Source of the DNA: Chryseobacterium carnipullorum
Lineage (GTDB): Bacteria > Bacteroidota > Bacteroidia > Flavobacteriales > Weeksellaceae
Assembly (NCBI RefSeq): GCF_900142785.1
Contig: NZ_FRCD01000009.1
Coordinates: forward strand, 151,394 to 215,393
Direction of reading: 5' to 3'
DNA length: 64,000 nt
Part shown: positions 1-7,846 of the stretch, in pieces
Layout: every line of letters begins with the position of its first letter
Position numbering within the stretch: position 1 is the first letter of the stretch
The notes under the pieces: model-generated
What the model saw: the letters and a program-made list of their open reading frames with translations, nothing else
Told to the model about the DNA's origin: nothing
Databases searched by the model: none
Position numbers and translations under genes: made by a program

Positions 1-115
1 TTATATGATATTAATACCTTGATAAATTAATGAAAGATAGCCTTTTGGAGATGTACTTAAAAATGATAATTATCCAATGCAATTACACTTATAATCGATT
101 TTTATTATAATAACC

Positions 116-1090
116 ATGGAAAAAAAACACGAATTTATTCATATTCTTATGGATAAAGCTAGAGGAACCAAATATTACAAGAAAAATGTACGACTTTCTG
201 CAAAAGATGCGTTTTTACAAACCGAAAAAGAATTCCGGAGATTAAATACTATCGTCAATAAAAATAAGGTGTCTGAATTAACCATTGCTAACAGTATCTA
301 TAAAAAACTTCGAGGGCAAATTAATGATAGTGAAATTGATGCTTTCGCTAAAAATCACTTTGCGGCGGCATTCTATAGTTTACTGGATATCAAGCAGAAA
401 ATGATAGACGAAGGAATTTTTAAACATACTGGGATTAAAAAGTACGGTTTTTTGATTAATGAACTTATTTTTGACCTTGTAATCTTTGCTAATCATATAG
501 GGCAAAAAACAGAGCCTAATTATCGTTTGCTTAATAGCTGGAAGGCAACTACAGAAGATTCAAAATGGCATTTTTTAGGTACGCATCAATTATTATACTA
601 TAGTATTTACAACGACAAAAGACTTGATAATAAGTTTTCTTTTATCATATCTCCAGTAATTCTGAGACAGACTATTGAACTTAAGATGAATAGAATAGTA
701 GGCTTAGGTGATATTCTTGATAATAATGGAGAAAAAATTTTCACTAAACATAATTTTATTTTTGACTTTGTTCGAAAGAACAAATCTCTTTTCGAGTTTG
801 ATTTTGATATTACTATCATTCAGAAAATTTTTGAATTCTGCAACGAAAGTGTTCACAAAGGTATAATGCCTTATTTCTGGCAAATGTTCTATGCAATGAA
901 ATTCTGCGATAAATTGTTTTACGATCCAAATTTTAAGAAAGCGGCATCTGTGTATAGTGCAATTAAAATAAAAGATTTTTCTCTTGTAAAATCAAAGTTG
1001 GAAACGGAGTTAAAAAGTTTATTTCCTAGCCCTAAATATGATATTGAAATATTTTGGATTAAGCCAGAAGCCCAAATACTTAAGAATTAA
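116..1090 (+). CDS. Hypothetical protein, 324 aa
   Basis: I do not recognise this family. The protein is soluble-looking, Lys/Asn-rich and largely helical, with no signal peptide, membrane segment or clear catalytic motif. The middle (about residues 100-200) is richer in aromatic residues and the C-terminal third contains FCNESVHKG, a His-containing stretch that could be a conserved site. It stands alone on the plus strand, facing the minus-strand operon that follows, with an imperfectly terminated gap between them. The ATG at 116 is the first in frame, after an AT-rich leader. Its position beside a regulator-protease operon and a DUF4238 gene suggests accessory DNA. No function is assigned. 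Confidence 0.6.
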   Translation: MEKKHEFIHILMDKARGTKYYKKNVRLSAKDAFLQTEKEFRRLNTIVNKNKVSELTIANSIYKKLRGQINDSEIDAFAKNHFAAAFYSLLDIKQKMIDEGIFKHTGIKKYGFLINELIFDLVIFANHIGQKTEPNYRLLNSWKATTEDSKWHFLGTHQLLYYSIYNDKRLDNKFSFIISPVILRQTIELKMNRIVGLGDILDNNGEKIFTKHNFIFDFVRKNKSLFEFDFDITIIQKIFEFCNESVHKGIMPYFWQMFYAMKFCDKLFYDPNFKKAASVYSAIKIKDFSLVKSKLETELKSLFPSPKYDIEIFWIKPEAQILKN

Positions 1091-1241
1091 TTTAGAAATT
1101 AATTCTTTAAGATAATAGTGACTCATAAACATATAGTATTGGAATACTGTCAATTTATTCTGCATAACCTATCTTAAATTATTTCAATTTCTGATAATAA
1201 TATTAAAACCATTTGAAATTGATAAATTAATATATGAATAA

Positions 1242-1261
1242 CCTCACGAATTAACGTGAGG
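1242..1261. terminator. Inverted repeat between convergent genes
   Basis: CCTCACG and CGTGAGG form a perfect 7-bp stem around a 6-nt loop. It lies between the plus-strand gene ending at 1090 and the minus-strand operon ending at 1282. Short T-rich stretches follow on both sides but no long U-run, so it is a weak candidate for a bidirectional terminator. Confidence 0.45.
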
Positions 1262-1281
1262 TCATGTAATTTTCAAAAAAA

Positions 1282-1425
1282 CTAGAAATTACTTTTTGTT
1301 ACTTTACCAATATTGACATCTCCACCACCTTTAATATGACTTCCGTTTTTCACAGAAACTTTATCTGGTGTACGTACTTCACTTTTAGGTAACTGTGGTT
1401 TTTCTTTCTTTTCTTCTTCTGCCAT
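1282..1425 (-). CDS. Small basic peptide, 47 aa, last gene of the XRE/ImmA operon
   Basis: An ATG at 1425 opens 47 codons ending in TAG. The protein begins with a charged Glu/Lys stretch (MAEEEKKEK), then has a middle with SVKNGSHIKGGGDVNIGKV, a Gly-rich turn-like segment. It begins 6 nt after the end of the 182 aa membrane protein gene, in the same direction, and a hairpin follows its stop. The spacing argues that it is a real translated last gene of a four-gene operon. It is too short to place in a family. It could be an antitoxin-like or membrane-protein-partner peptide, but that is a guess from position only. Confidence 0.45.
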   Translation of the reverse strand: MAEEEKKEKPQLPKSEVRTPDKVSVKNGSHIKGGGDVNIGKVTKSNF

Positions 1426-1431
1426 GATTTA

Positions 1432-1980
1432 TTAATTTATAAGTTTAATGAAATAAAATACAATTATAATTATTGTTGACGCAACCCCTAAAAAAATACC
1501 ATTTTTAGATTGAGCGTAAAATTCAGAACGTTTTTGATTAATCAAAAAATTGGTATTAGCACAATCCATAAAACTATCTTTCAAATAATTATTCATCAAC
1601 AATTCTGCATCTTCTAAAGTTTCTTGCTCTTCTCTCAAATTTAACTCGTAATCAAAAATTTCTTTTGGATTTCCAATTTCTTTATAAATATAAGATTTAG
1701 GAAAATTAACAAACGATTTTAATAAATAATAAAGAGAACAAGCGATACTTCCCAATGTTATGGATACAAATACTTTAAGAATACAGATTACAAAATACTT
1801 ATCCAAAGGTTCTTTTAAAAATTTTTCAAGAACAAAAAGATTTACAGCAACAATCGTTGTATAAATTAGTATTGGTAGATTTATCAAATTATCAAACTCT
1901 TTTTTTCTCTCAATTTCTTTAAAATACAGCTCTTTATAAAAGTCAAATGTATTAATCTCCTTTTTTTCAATGTCATCCAT
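1432..1980 (-). CDS. Small membrane protein, 182 aa
   Basis: Two hydrophobic segments lie close together near the N-terminus (about residues 33-50 and 64-88) and a third at the extreme C-terminus (about residues 160-180), with a charged Glu-rich segment between. This gives a compact inner-membrane topology with most of the soluble part on one face. No family recognised. It starts 15 nt after the stop of the XRE/ImmA-type gene and is followed 6 nt later by a 47 aa ORF, so it is very likely co-transcribed. In toxin or abortive-infection operons, such membrane proteins are often effectors; here that is only an inference from context. Confidence 0.6.
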   Translation of the reverse strand: MDDIEKKEINTFDFYKELYFKEIERKKEFDNLINLPILIYTTIVAVNLFVLEKFLKEPLDKYFVICILKVFVSITLGSIACSLYYLLKSFVNFPKSYIYKEIGNPKEIFDYELNLREEQETLEDAELLMNNYLKDSFMDCANTNFLINQKRSEFYAQSKNGIFLGVASTIIIIVFYFIKLIN

Positions 1981-1995
1981 TTCCTTTATTAAAAT

Positions 1996-3093
1996 TTAAA
2001 TTAATCTAAGATTGATTTTACTCCTACTTAATTTTGGGAAATATGAATGCAATTGAGGATAATTTTGAATATAACATCTATAAAATTCATCGATATTTAA
2101 ACCAAACATATTTTGAATTTCCTCAATAGAATATTCTAAATCATTAAAATGTAATTCAAAGAGTTTTGGAAGCAAACTTGGCGATTCGATTTCAAATTCA
2201 AAAGGTTCTACTTTTCTCCAGCCATTATAATTAATTTTTGTAATCCATCTTCTATGTTGGTCTAATGTCATTGCTCCATTTTTATTAGCCTTATAAATAA
2301 TTGCTTGAATTGAAACTTTCCAATAACTTTTAAGTACAAATAAATTTTGTTCAGTTAAATTAAATAAATATTTTTTTATTTCTTTTATTGGAATTAAGAA
2401 CTCTGAAGCAAATCTATCAGCTTCTTTTTCTAAGTCTCTATTTTCATCTATAATACCACCTTTATAGTGCATTAATAGATGTGCTAATTCATGAGCCAAT
2501 GTGAATCGCTTTCTCGAACTTGGAATACTATTATTAATTATAATTAAAGGTATACCATCAGGAGTAATGAAGCTCACACCTGAAATTTTTAGGTCTTTAT
2601 TAAAGTCATAAAAATGAACGACAACACCCTGTTTTTCTAATATATTGACAAGATTTTTAACTGGTCCATTAGGAAGATTAAAATATTGTCTAACTACTAA
2701 AGCAAATGCCTCTGGGGTCGTCTCTTCTTTTTCTAAGTCAATATATGGTAAATCTACCTTGATATCGACACTTTCTGCTAAATCAATAATGTTACTTGAG
2801 AAAATGTTTATTATCGATTCAATTTTTTTTGAGTTTGTAACAGTTGTACCTAAGTTCTTTCTAAAATAGAAATGTTTTAAAGGATATACTTCGTGACTTT
2901 TATAGAAAAAATCTTTTTTGTAATCAAGAACAGAAGCTATTTCAGTAATCATTTCCTCATTTACATGATATAGTCCTTTTTCAATTTTAGATAGAGTAGC
3001 CTGATTAAAACTCAGTTGCTGAGCCATAGAAGTTTGAGTCAATCCTCTGCTTTCTCTGGCAAGTTTTATTCTGTCTACACTGATTGTTTTCAT
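1996..3093 (-). CDS. XRE-family regulator with ImmA/IrrE-type metallopeptidase domain
   Basis: Residues about 5-60 form a Cro/CI-type helix-turn-helix (ARESRGLTQTSMAQQLSFNQ, then TLSKIEKG). Near residue 200 the zinc-protease signature AHELAHLLMH (HExxH) marks an ImmA/IrrE (formerly DUF955) domain, with a downstream acidic stretch, EKEADRFASEFLIP, typical of that family. Members cleave or sequester a repressor, or act as repressors controlled by their own protease domain; they are common in ICEs, prophages and toxin-antitoxin loci. The gene sits 40 nt downstream of the unknown 234 aa gene and 15 nt upstream of the membrane protein gene. The DNA target could be the strong inverted repeat upstream of the operon (3929-3967). 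Family assignment is firm; the partner and signal are unknown. Confidence 0.85.
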   Translation of the reverse strand: MKTISVDRIKLARESRGLTQTSMAQQLSFNQATLSKIEKGLYHVNEEMITEIASVLDYKKDFFYKSHEVYPLKHFYFRKNLGTTVTNSKKIESIINIFSSNIIDLAESVDIKVDLPYIDLEKEETTPEAFALVVRQYFNLPNGPVKNLVNILEKQGVVVHFYDFNKDLKISGVSFITPDGIPLIIINNSIPSSRKRFTLAHELAHLLMHYKGGIIDENRDLEKEADRFASEFLIPIKEIKKYLFNLTEQNLFVLKSYWKVSIQAIIYKANKNGAMTLDQHRRWITKINYNGWRKVEPFEFEIESPSLLPKLFELHFNDLEYSIEEIQNMFGLNIDEFYRCYIQNYPQLHSYFPKLSRSKINLRLI

Positions 3094-3133
3094 TTTTTGT
3101 AGATTTTTAAAGCGGGGTGGGTTGTTGTTAATG

Positions 3134-3838
3134 TTACTTTATTTCTTTTTTCTTTTTGACAACGTCTTTGTTTAACGTTACATTTTCTAAATTACTATTT
3201 TCTTCTCTTTTTGTTCGAAGTTTGATTGGCTCCTGATATTGATAATTAAATAAATCTGGAGTTTCAGTCGTCCAGTTCACTTCCTTTCTATTAATCAAAG
3301 AGGTGACAAATGAACCATCACCTTTTTTAGGATTCGGACCAACAAATAAAAATGGAATATGTTTACCTATAAATAAACTTCCCGAAAACGTTTTCAAACT
3401 ATTTGCCGTTGGATAGCAATTAGGCTTATTTTGTTTTCCATTTAACTTTTTGATAAATACAGCATATCTATCCTTGACAATAAAAAATGGTGATCCATGA
3501 TTATATCTAACTTGGACTTTATTGCTAAAGTTTTGATCTTCATTCATTTTTCTGAAAACTTTCGATTTTATCGTAGCGTTCAAATCAGTAGCAAACATAC
3601 CCGTCATTTTATATTTTAGACTATCTGCTCCTTGCCTCTCAAACACTTCTTTCAGCGATTTTGTAATAATACTATCCAAAATTGCCAGTATATCCCCAAT
3701 CTCAGTTTTCACTGCGTCTTGGTTCGCCAAATCAGAATATAACTCTAATTTCTCTTGCATACTCTCCAAATCTTTTGTAGATTTGCCCAATAATTCAGGA
3801 GAGTACCAGTCACCTGAATTTAAGTTTCTAAAATTCAT
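3134..3838 (-). CDS. Hypothetical protein, 234 aa, first gene of the XRE/ImmA operon
   Basis: I do not recognise the family. The N-terminal half is helical with a likely short coiled coil (about residues 20-60). The middle has a beta-rich stretch (VQVRYNHGSPFFIVKDRYAVF) and a Gly/Pro-rich segment, and the C-terminus is a Lys-rich tail ending in KKKKEIK. No signal peptide. It is the promoter-proximal gene, directly downstream of a perfect 14-bp inverted repeat and a TATATTTG box, and is followed at 40 nt by the XRE/ImmA-type gene. Genes paired with XRE/ImmA proteins are often the protein they regulate or cleave; that role is inferred from position. Confidence 0.6.
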   Translation of the reverse strand: MNFRNLNSGDWYSPELLGKSTKDLESMQEKLELYSDLANQDAVKTEIGDILAILDSIITKSLKEVFERQGADSLKYKMTGMFATDLNATIKSKVFRKMNEDQNFSNKVQVRYNHGSPFFIVKDRYAVFIKKLNGKQNKPNCYPTANSLKTFSGSLFIGKHIPFLFVGPNPKKGDGSFVTSLINRKEVNWTTETPDLFNYQYQEPIKLRTKREENSNLENVTLNKDVVKKKKEIK

Positions 3839-3891
3839 AATAAAAAATATTTGCCCACCCCGCGTGGGTATTTTTGTAATATTACCCTGCG

Positions 3892-3967
3892 CAAATATAG
3901 TATAAATTATTCTTATATTATTCCTAACTAAGATAAATGTTATATTTTTTTACTAACATTTATCTTA
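3892..3967 (-). promoter_or_regulatory. Putative promoter and operator of the XRE/ImmA operon
   Basis: On the minus strand a Bacteroidetes -7 box, TATATTTG, lies at 3899-3892. Just upstream of it, TAAGATAAATGTTA (3929-3942) and TAACATTTATCTTA (3954-3967) make a perfect 14-bp inverted repeat with an 11-nt spacer. There is no good -33 TTTG at the usual spacing, which fits a regulated promoter. Binding by the XRE protein of the same operon is inferred. Confidence 0.5.
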
Positions 3968-4100
3968 TTGATTAAATTATAATTTATTCTGATATCTTTT
4001 TGGACTAAGTATCGGATTAAATAATTTAGAATAAAGCCATATGTTTATATGTAGGGATAAACTTCAATAATTTTATAGATAAATTCAGGAAAGAACGAGG

Positions 4101-5189
4101 TTAAATTTTTGAAATTTTATTTTTTGAGTTAATTTTTTTAAATTCTTGCATCATCATATATTCGTCACTCTTTGACAAATCATTATTCTGTTTTTTATAT
4201 TTTTCATGATATAATTTGATAAGATAGTAGGCATCATCTCTACTATTGTCTCTTTCGCAATCTTCAATTATTTGTTTTAAAACATCCATTTTTCTATGAA
4301 TTGAAGTATCGTCAATAATCTCTTTATGTTCTAAAAATTTTTGATAATCATTTTCACTACAAATAACAAATCTTTTTGCTTTTGAAATAGTTTCATAATT
4401 AATCAAGCTGACACTAAAATTTGGCATCTTCTGACGATAAATATAATTTACCATCTTATTTTTGTCATGATATAATTTAACCAGATGTTTTTTACTTAAA
4501 GGTAGAGAGAATTCAACTGTCCTTTTAAACGGATTGTTTGATTTATCAGATGTAATATCCTCAAAAAAGACAGGATTATCATTAGTAAAGAAAATTGAAT
4601 CATCTTCAATAGTGTGAATTTCAATAATTAAAAATTCGTGCATTTCAGAAAATGCTGCCGTTAAGTCGAGATGATTTTCTCTAAATATTTTATCAATTTT
4701 AGAAGTGACTTCAGACCTTATTACATCAATATTAAAACCCTCGACTAAATATTTTTCGTCCAAATAATCAAATCTTGCTTCGTTTGCTTTTACAGCATGA
4801 TCATAAAGACTTTGAATATTAATAATATGTTCATCTATCATTTTAGAGAAAACATGTGGATTTCTATGTAATAGGTGAAGTATAGAAATTATAATTTCAG
4901 ATCTTTCTAAATTATTTATATTCGTCCTTTTTTTATCAAATAATATTTTTATTGATCTATTAAACATAGGTTCAATGAAATTGGCATAGACATTTTCTAC
5001 AGCTAACGCATCATTTGACTTTTGGCTTGGTAAAACTAAAGTATAAAGGTTTGTAATAGCTAAAATATTATCCGTAGCAACTTTAAAGAATCTTTTTTCT
5101 TGTTTGTCGTAGACCTCTATAGTATATGTACGTTTATTTTTCTCTCCAAAATTTTTCAAATATACCTTTGGAACATAATGTTGTCTCAT
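4101..5189 (-). CDS. DUF4238 domain-containing protein
   Basis: The opening MRQHYVPKVYLKNF and the central FFTNDNPVFF are hallmarks of the DUF4238 family, which has the invariant HYVP start and an S/T-D-N-P motif. The length of 362 aa is normal for the family. The biochemical function is not established; family members are scattered in accessory regions of many bacteria and have been suspected of roles in defence. No signal peptide or membrane segment is visible. It is monocistronic here, on the minus strand, in DNA even richer in A+T than the neighbourhood. About 220 nt without a recognisable gene separate it from the next minus-strand gene upstream of it. Confidence 0.8.
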   Translation of the reverse strand: MRQHYVPKVYLKNFGEKNKRTYTIEVYDKQEKRFFKVATDNILAITNLYTLVLPSQKSNDALAVENVYANFIEPMFNRSIKILFDKKRTNINNLERSEIIISILHLLHRNPHVFSKMIDEHIINIQSLYDHAVKANEARFDYLDEKYLVEGFNIDVIRSEVTSKIDKIFRENHLDLTAAFSEMHEFLIIEIHTIEDDSIFFTNDNPVFFEDITSDKSNNPFKRTVEFSLPLSKKHLVKLYHDKNKMVNYIYRQKMPNFSVSLINYETISKAKRFVICSENDYQKFLEHKEIIDDTSIHRKMDVLKQIIEDCERDNSRDDAYYLIKLYHEKYKKQNNDLSKSDEYMMMQEFKKINSKNKISKI

Positions 5190-5410
5190 ATTTACGGAAA
5201 TATTAATTATATATTTAAATCATTTAAAATTAGGATATATATGTCGCTTTTGAAGAAATTTAATTTGTTTAAATCTTCAAGAAAATGTTTCGATATCTTT
5301 CTGGGGCTAAAATGTCAAAAAGAAAAATATTTCATCAAATCTCAAAATAATCTATTGCAATAGTAATTCTGTTTACTAAGACAATACCGCATATTAAGTT
5401 TTAGTCAAAA

Positions 5411-5629
5411 TCACTCAAGAAGCATTTCTACAGAAGATTCTCTGATGTCTTTGTAAAGAAACCATGCGATATTGATGATTTTGAGGTAATCAGTTTTGGC
5501 TCCCAGCTGTTTGGATTCTTTTTCAGATAAAAGTTCTGCGGTTGAAATGTATTCTCCAATACGGGGGAGGTACGGAAGATCCCATTTGATTACAACTGAT
5601 GAATGTTTATGGCATAAAAACACTTTCAT
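5411..5629 (-). CDS. Small hypothetical protein next to topB, 72 aa
   Basis: The protein begins MKVFLCHKHSS and is a mixed alpha/beta sequence without signal peptide or membrane segment. It starts 36 nt after the stop of the topoisomerase gene on the same strand, so it is probably in the same transcript. Short ORFs at this position occur in Bacteroidetes mobile elements, but I cannot name the family. A structural match could be sought with the sequence; none is claimed here. Confidence 0.55.
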   Translation of the reverse strand: MKVFLCHKHSSVVIKWDLPYLPRIGEYISTAELLSEKESKQLGAKTDYLKIINIAWFLYKDIRESSVEMLLE

Positions 5630-5665
5630 ATTTTTTATTTCTAAGATACTTATTTTAAAATAAAT

Positions 5666-7789
5666 TTAGTGATCAGGGAATTCAAAGATGGTTTTGTGAT
5701 CCTCTTTCAAAACGATGTAGGCACTGAACTTTTTTCCGTTTTTTGCTTTCATATTTTTGATAAGTGGGGTTTTTCTGTTGTTGATGAGTGAAGTGATCTG
5801 CTCTATGCTGAGCTGTACTCCGCAAACAGTTCTGAACTGTAACCAGTTGCATTGCTCATCTGGACATTTAATGATTTTGTCCTTGATGATAAGGTTTTGC
5901 TGCTTGCATTTTGGGCATTTGAGTTCCGGGATGTTTTCTTGAGCGATGGATAATAATAAAAGTTCTTTGGTGATCTCTGTTGTGTAGTCTTTGATATCGG
6001 TGATGAATTGTTTTGCATCGAGTTTGCTGTTTTCGATCTTATCCAATGCCATCTCCCACTCTGCGGTCATCTGTACATTGGCTATCTTTTTATCTTTGAC
6101 CAGATGGTAAACTTTGATTCCTTTTTCGGTTGGTACTAGAGTCTTGCTTTTTCGGATGATGTAGTTTCTGCTGAGCAGGGTTTCAATAATGGAGGCTCTG
6201 GTGGCGGGTGTACCTATTCCAATGTTCGAAATCGCTTTCTGAGCTTCTTTGTCTTCGATCGATCTTCCTGCATTTTCCATTACTGACAACAAATCTGCCT
6301 CACTGTACAGTTTGGGCGGTTGGGTTATCTTTTCCTGTAGATCTGCTTGGGAGATCTTCAACTCATCCCCGATCTTCATTTCCGGCAGTTCAATGAGTGT
6401 TTCTTCGACGTTATGGTTATTGGAAGTGCTGTCGTTATTTTTGCTGTTATTGCTGTTGTGATCTGAGAGGATGCCTTTGATGGCCCGCCAGCCTTTGGTG
6501 AGTATTTTTGATCCTTTGATGCTGAATTCATAGTGGTGCACTTTGAGCGTAATATGACTGACCTGCTTGGAGCAATGTTCTGAAAGGGATTCCAGTAAAC
6601 GATAGGCGATCATATCGTAGATGGCTTTCTCCGTTGCGGTGAGTGCCGATGGTATTTTTGTAGTCATGAGGAGCCCGTGGTGATCGGTCACCTTGAGGTC
6701 ATTGACCATCCTTTTGTTGAAGTTCCCGAATTTAAGGGTTGAAATGGCAGGTTTGAATTGATCGACCGTATTGAGGATTCTGACCAGCTCCGGGATCTCC
6801 GCCCAGAGGTCTTCGGGAATATAGTTGCTGCCAGTTCTTGGATAGGTGATGAATCTCTTTTCGTAAAGTGACTGTGCGGTCTGCAAGACCTCATCGGCTG
6901 ATAGTCCCAATTTTCTGTTGGCTTCCTTCTGAAGTTCTGTCAGGTCAAAAAGTAGGGGTGCTGGTTCTTTTAAAGTTTGGATTGAGACATTCTCAACAGT
7001 GGCCCTGCCCTCTCTTTCTATGGATCTTAGGATCTGCTCTGCCTGTTTTTTGTCTTCCCATTGTTCAGTTGACTGGCTGGTGAAATCCAGGTATTCTTTT
7101 CGGTGCTTTAACTGGATCTGGAAGTATTTCTTCTGTTTGAAATTTTGATGGTCATCAAATCTTTTGCAGATCAAAGCTAATGTCGGGGTCTGTACCCTGC
7201 CTAAGGAATAAACATCCTGGTTAGCGGTAATGCTCAATGCCTGGGTGGCATTGATCCCGACCAGCCAGTCGGCTTCGCTTCTGGCTTTGGCTGCCTGATA
7301 CAAACCATCGAATGCTGAACCGGACTGTAGCTTTTTGAAGCCATCCTGTATGGCTTTTTCTGTAAGGGAACTGATCCACAGTCTTTCAAATGGTTTGTTA
7401 CATTCTAGATGGTGGTAGATGTATCTGAAGATCAGCTCTCCTTCCCTTCCCGCATCGGTAGCTACAATAATGCTTTCGCATCTATTGATGATATTTTGTA
7501 TGATCTTTAATTGTTTGAGGGCTGACGGATCAGGCTGGTAACCTTTGTGGTTTTGCTTTTTGATGGACCTTGGGATCAACAGGAATGGATCTGGAAAGAT
7601 AGGTAAAGAGGCTTTGTCAAAGCCTCTTATACCATAATCTTCCGGCATTCCCAATGACACCAAATGACCTAATGCCCAGGTTATGCAGTAACCGTTGCCC
7701 TCCAGGTAACCGTCTTTTCTTTCGTTGGCATTTAACAATTGGGCGATCTCTCGTGCAACACTTGGCTTTTCTGCGATGATGGCTTTCAT
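5666..7789 (-). CDS. topB: DNA topoisomerase III (type IA), mobile-element TopB type
   Basis: A type IA topoisomerase that cuts one DNA strand through a tyrosine and passes the other. The N-terminus MKAIIAEKPSVAREIA and ATDAGREGELIF (about residue 110) form the TOPRIM metal site. RFITYPRTGSNYIPEDL (about residue 315) carries the catalytic Tyr in the ITYPRT motif. The C-terminal region has a zinc-ribbon-like LKCPKCKQQN...CPDEQCNW and a short basic tail. At 707 aa it matches the topB genes of Bacteroidetes conjugative transposons rather than the housekeeping TopA. It lies 57 nt downstream of a DUF4099/DUF3945 gene, the usual partner in these elements. Its G+C is clearly above that of the DNA at 1-5.2 kb, consistent with a separate origin. 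Confidence 0.95.
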   Translation of the reverse strand: MKAIIAEKPSVAREIAQLLNANERKDGYLEGNGYCITWALGHLVSLGMPEDYGIRGFDKASLPIFPDPFLLIPRSIKKQNHKGYQPDPSALKQLKIIQNIINRCESIIVATDAGREGELIFRYIYHHLECNKPFERLWISSLTEKAIQDGFKKLQSGSAFDGLYQAAKARSEADWLVGINATQALSITANQDVYSLGRVQTPTLALICKRFDDHQNFKQKKYFQIQLKHRKEYLDFTSQSTEQWEDKKQAEQILRSIEREGRATVENVSIQTLKEPAPLLFDLTELQKEANRKLGLSADEVLQTAQSLYEKRFITYPRTGSNYIPEDLWAEIPELVRILNTVDQFKPAISTLKFGNFNKRMVNDLKVTDHHGLLMTTKIPSALTATEKAIYDMIAYRLLESLSEHCSKQVSHITLKVHHYEFSIKGSKILTKGWRAIKGILSDHNSNNSKNNDSTSNNHNVEETLIELPEMKIGDELKISQADLQEKITQPPKLYSEADLLSVMENAGRSIEDKEAQKAISNIGIGTPATRASIIETLLSRNYIIRKSKTLVPTEKGIKVYHLVKDKKIANVQMTAEWEMALDKIENSKLDAKQFITDIKDYTTEITKELLLLSIAQENIPELKCPKCKQQNLIIKDKIIKCPDEQCNWLQFRTVCGVQLSIEQITSLINNRKTPLIKNMKAKNGKKFSAYIVLKEDHKTIFEFPDH

Positions 7790-7846
7790 AGGATTGGATT
7801 TATTATGATTAGAATTGTTTTTGTGATTGTAATTGTAAGTCTTGGA

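Noticed and set aside
3112..3863. Phase-variable inversion of the 234 aa gene through the 10-bp inverted words
   Set aside because: Ten base pairs with no recombinase nearby is weak; kept only as one reading of the repeats.
5100..5363. Plus-strand ORF of 87 codons over the start of the DUF4238 gene
   Set aside because: It overlaps the coding start of a recognised family gene and has a random hydrophobic composition.
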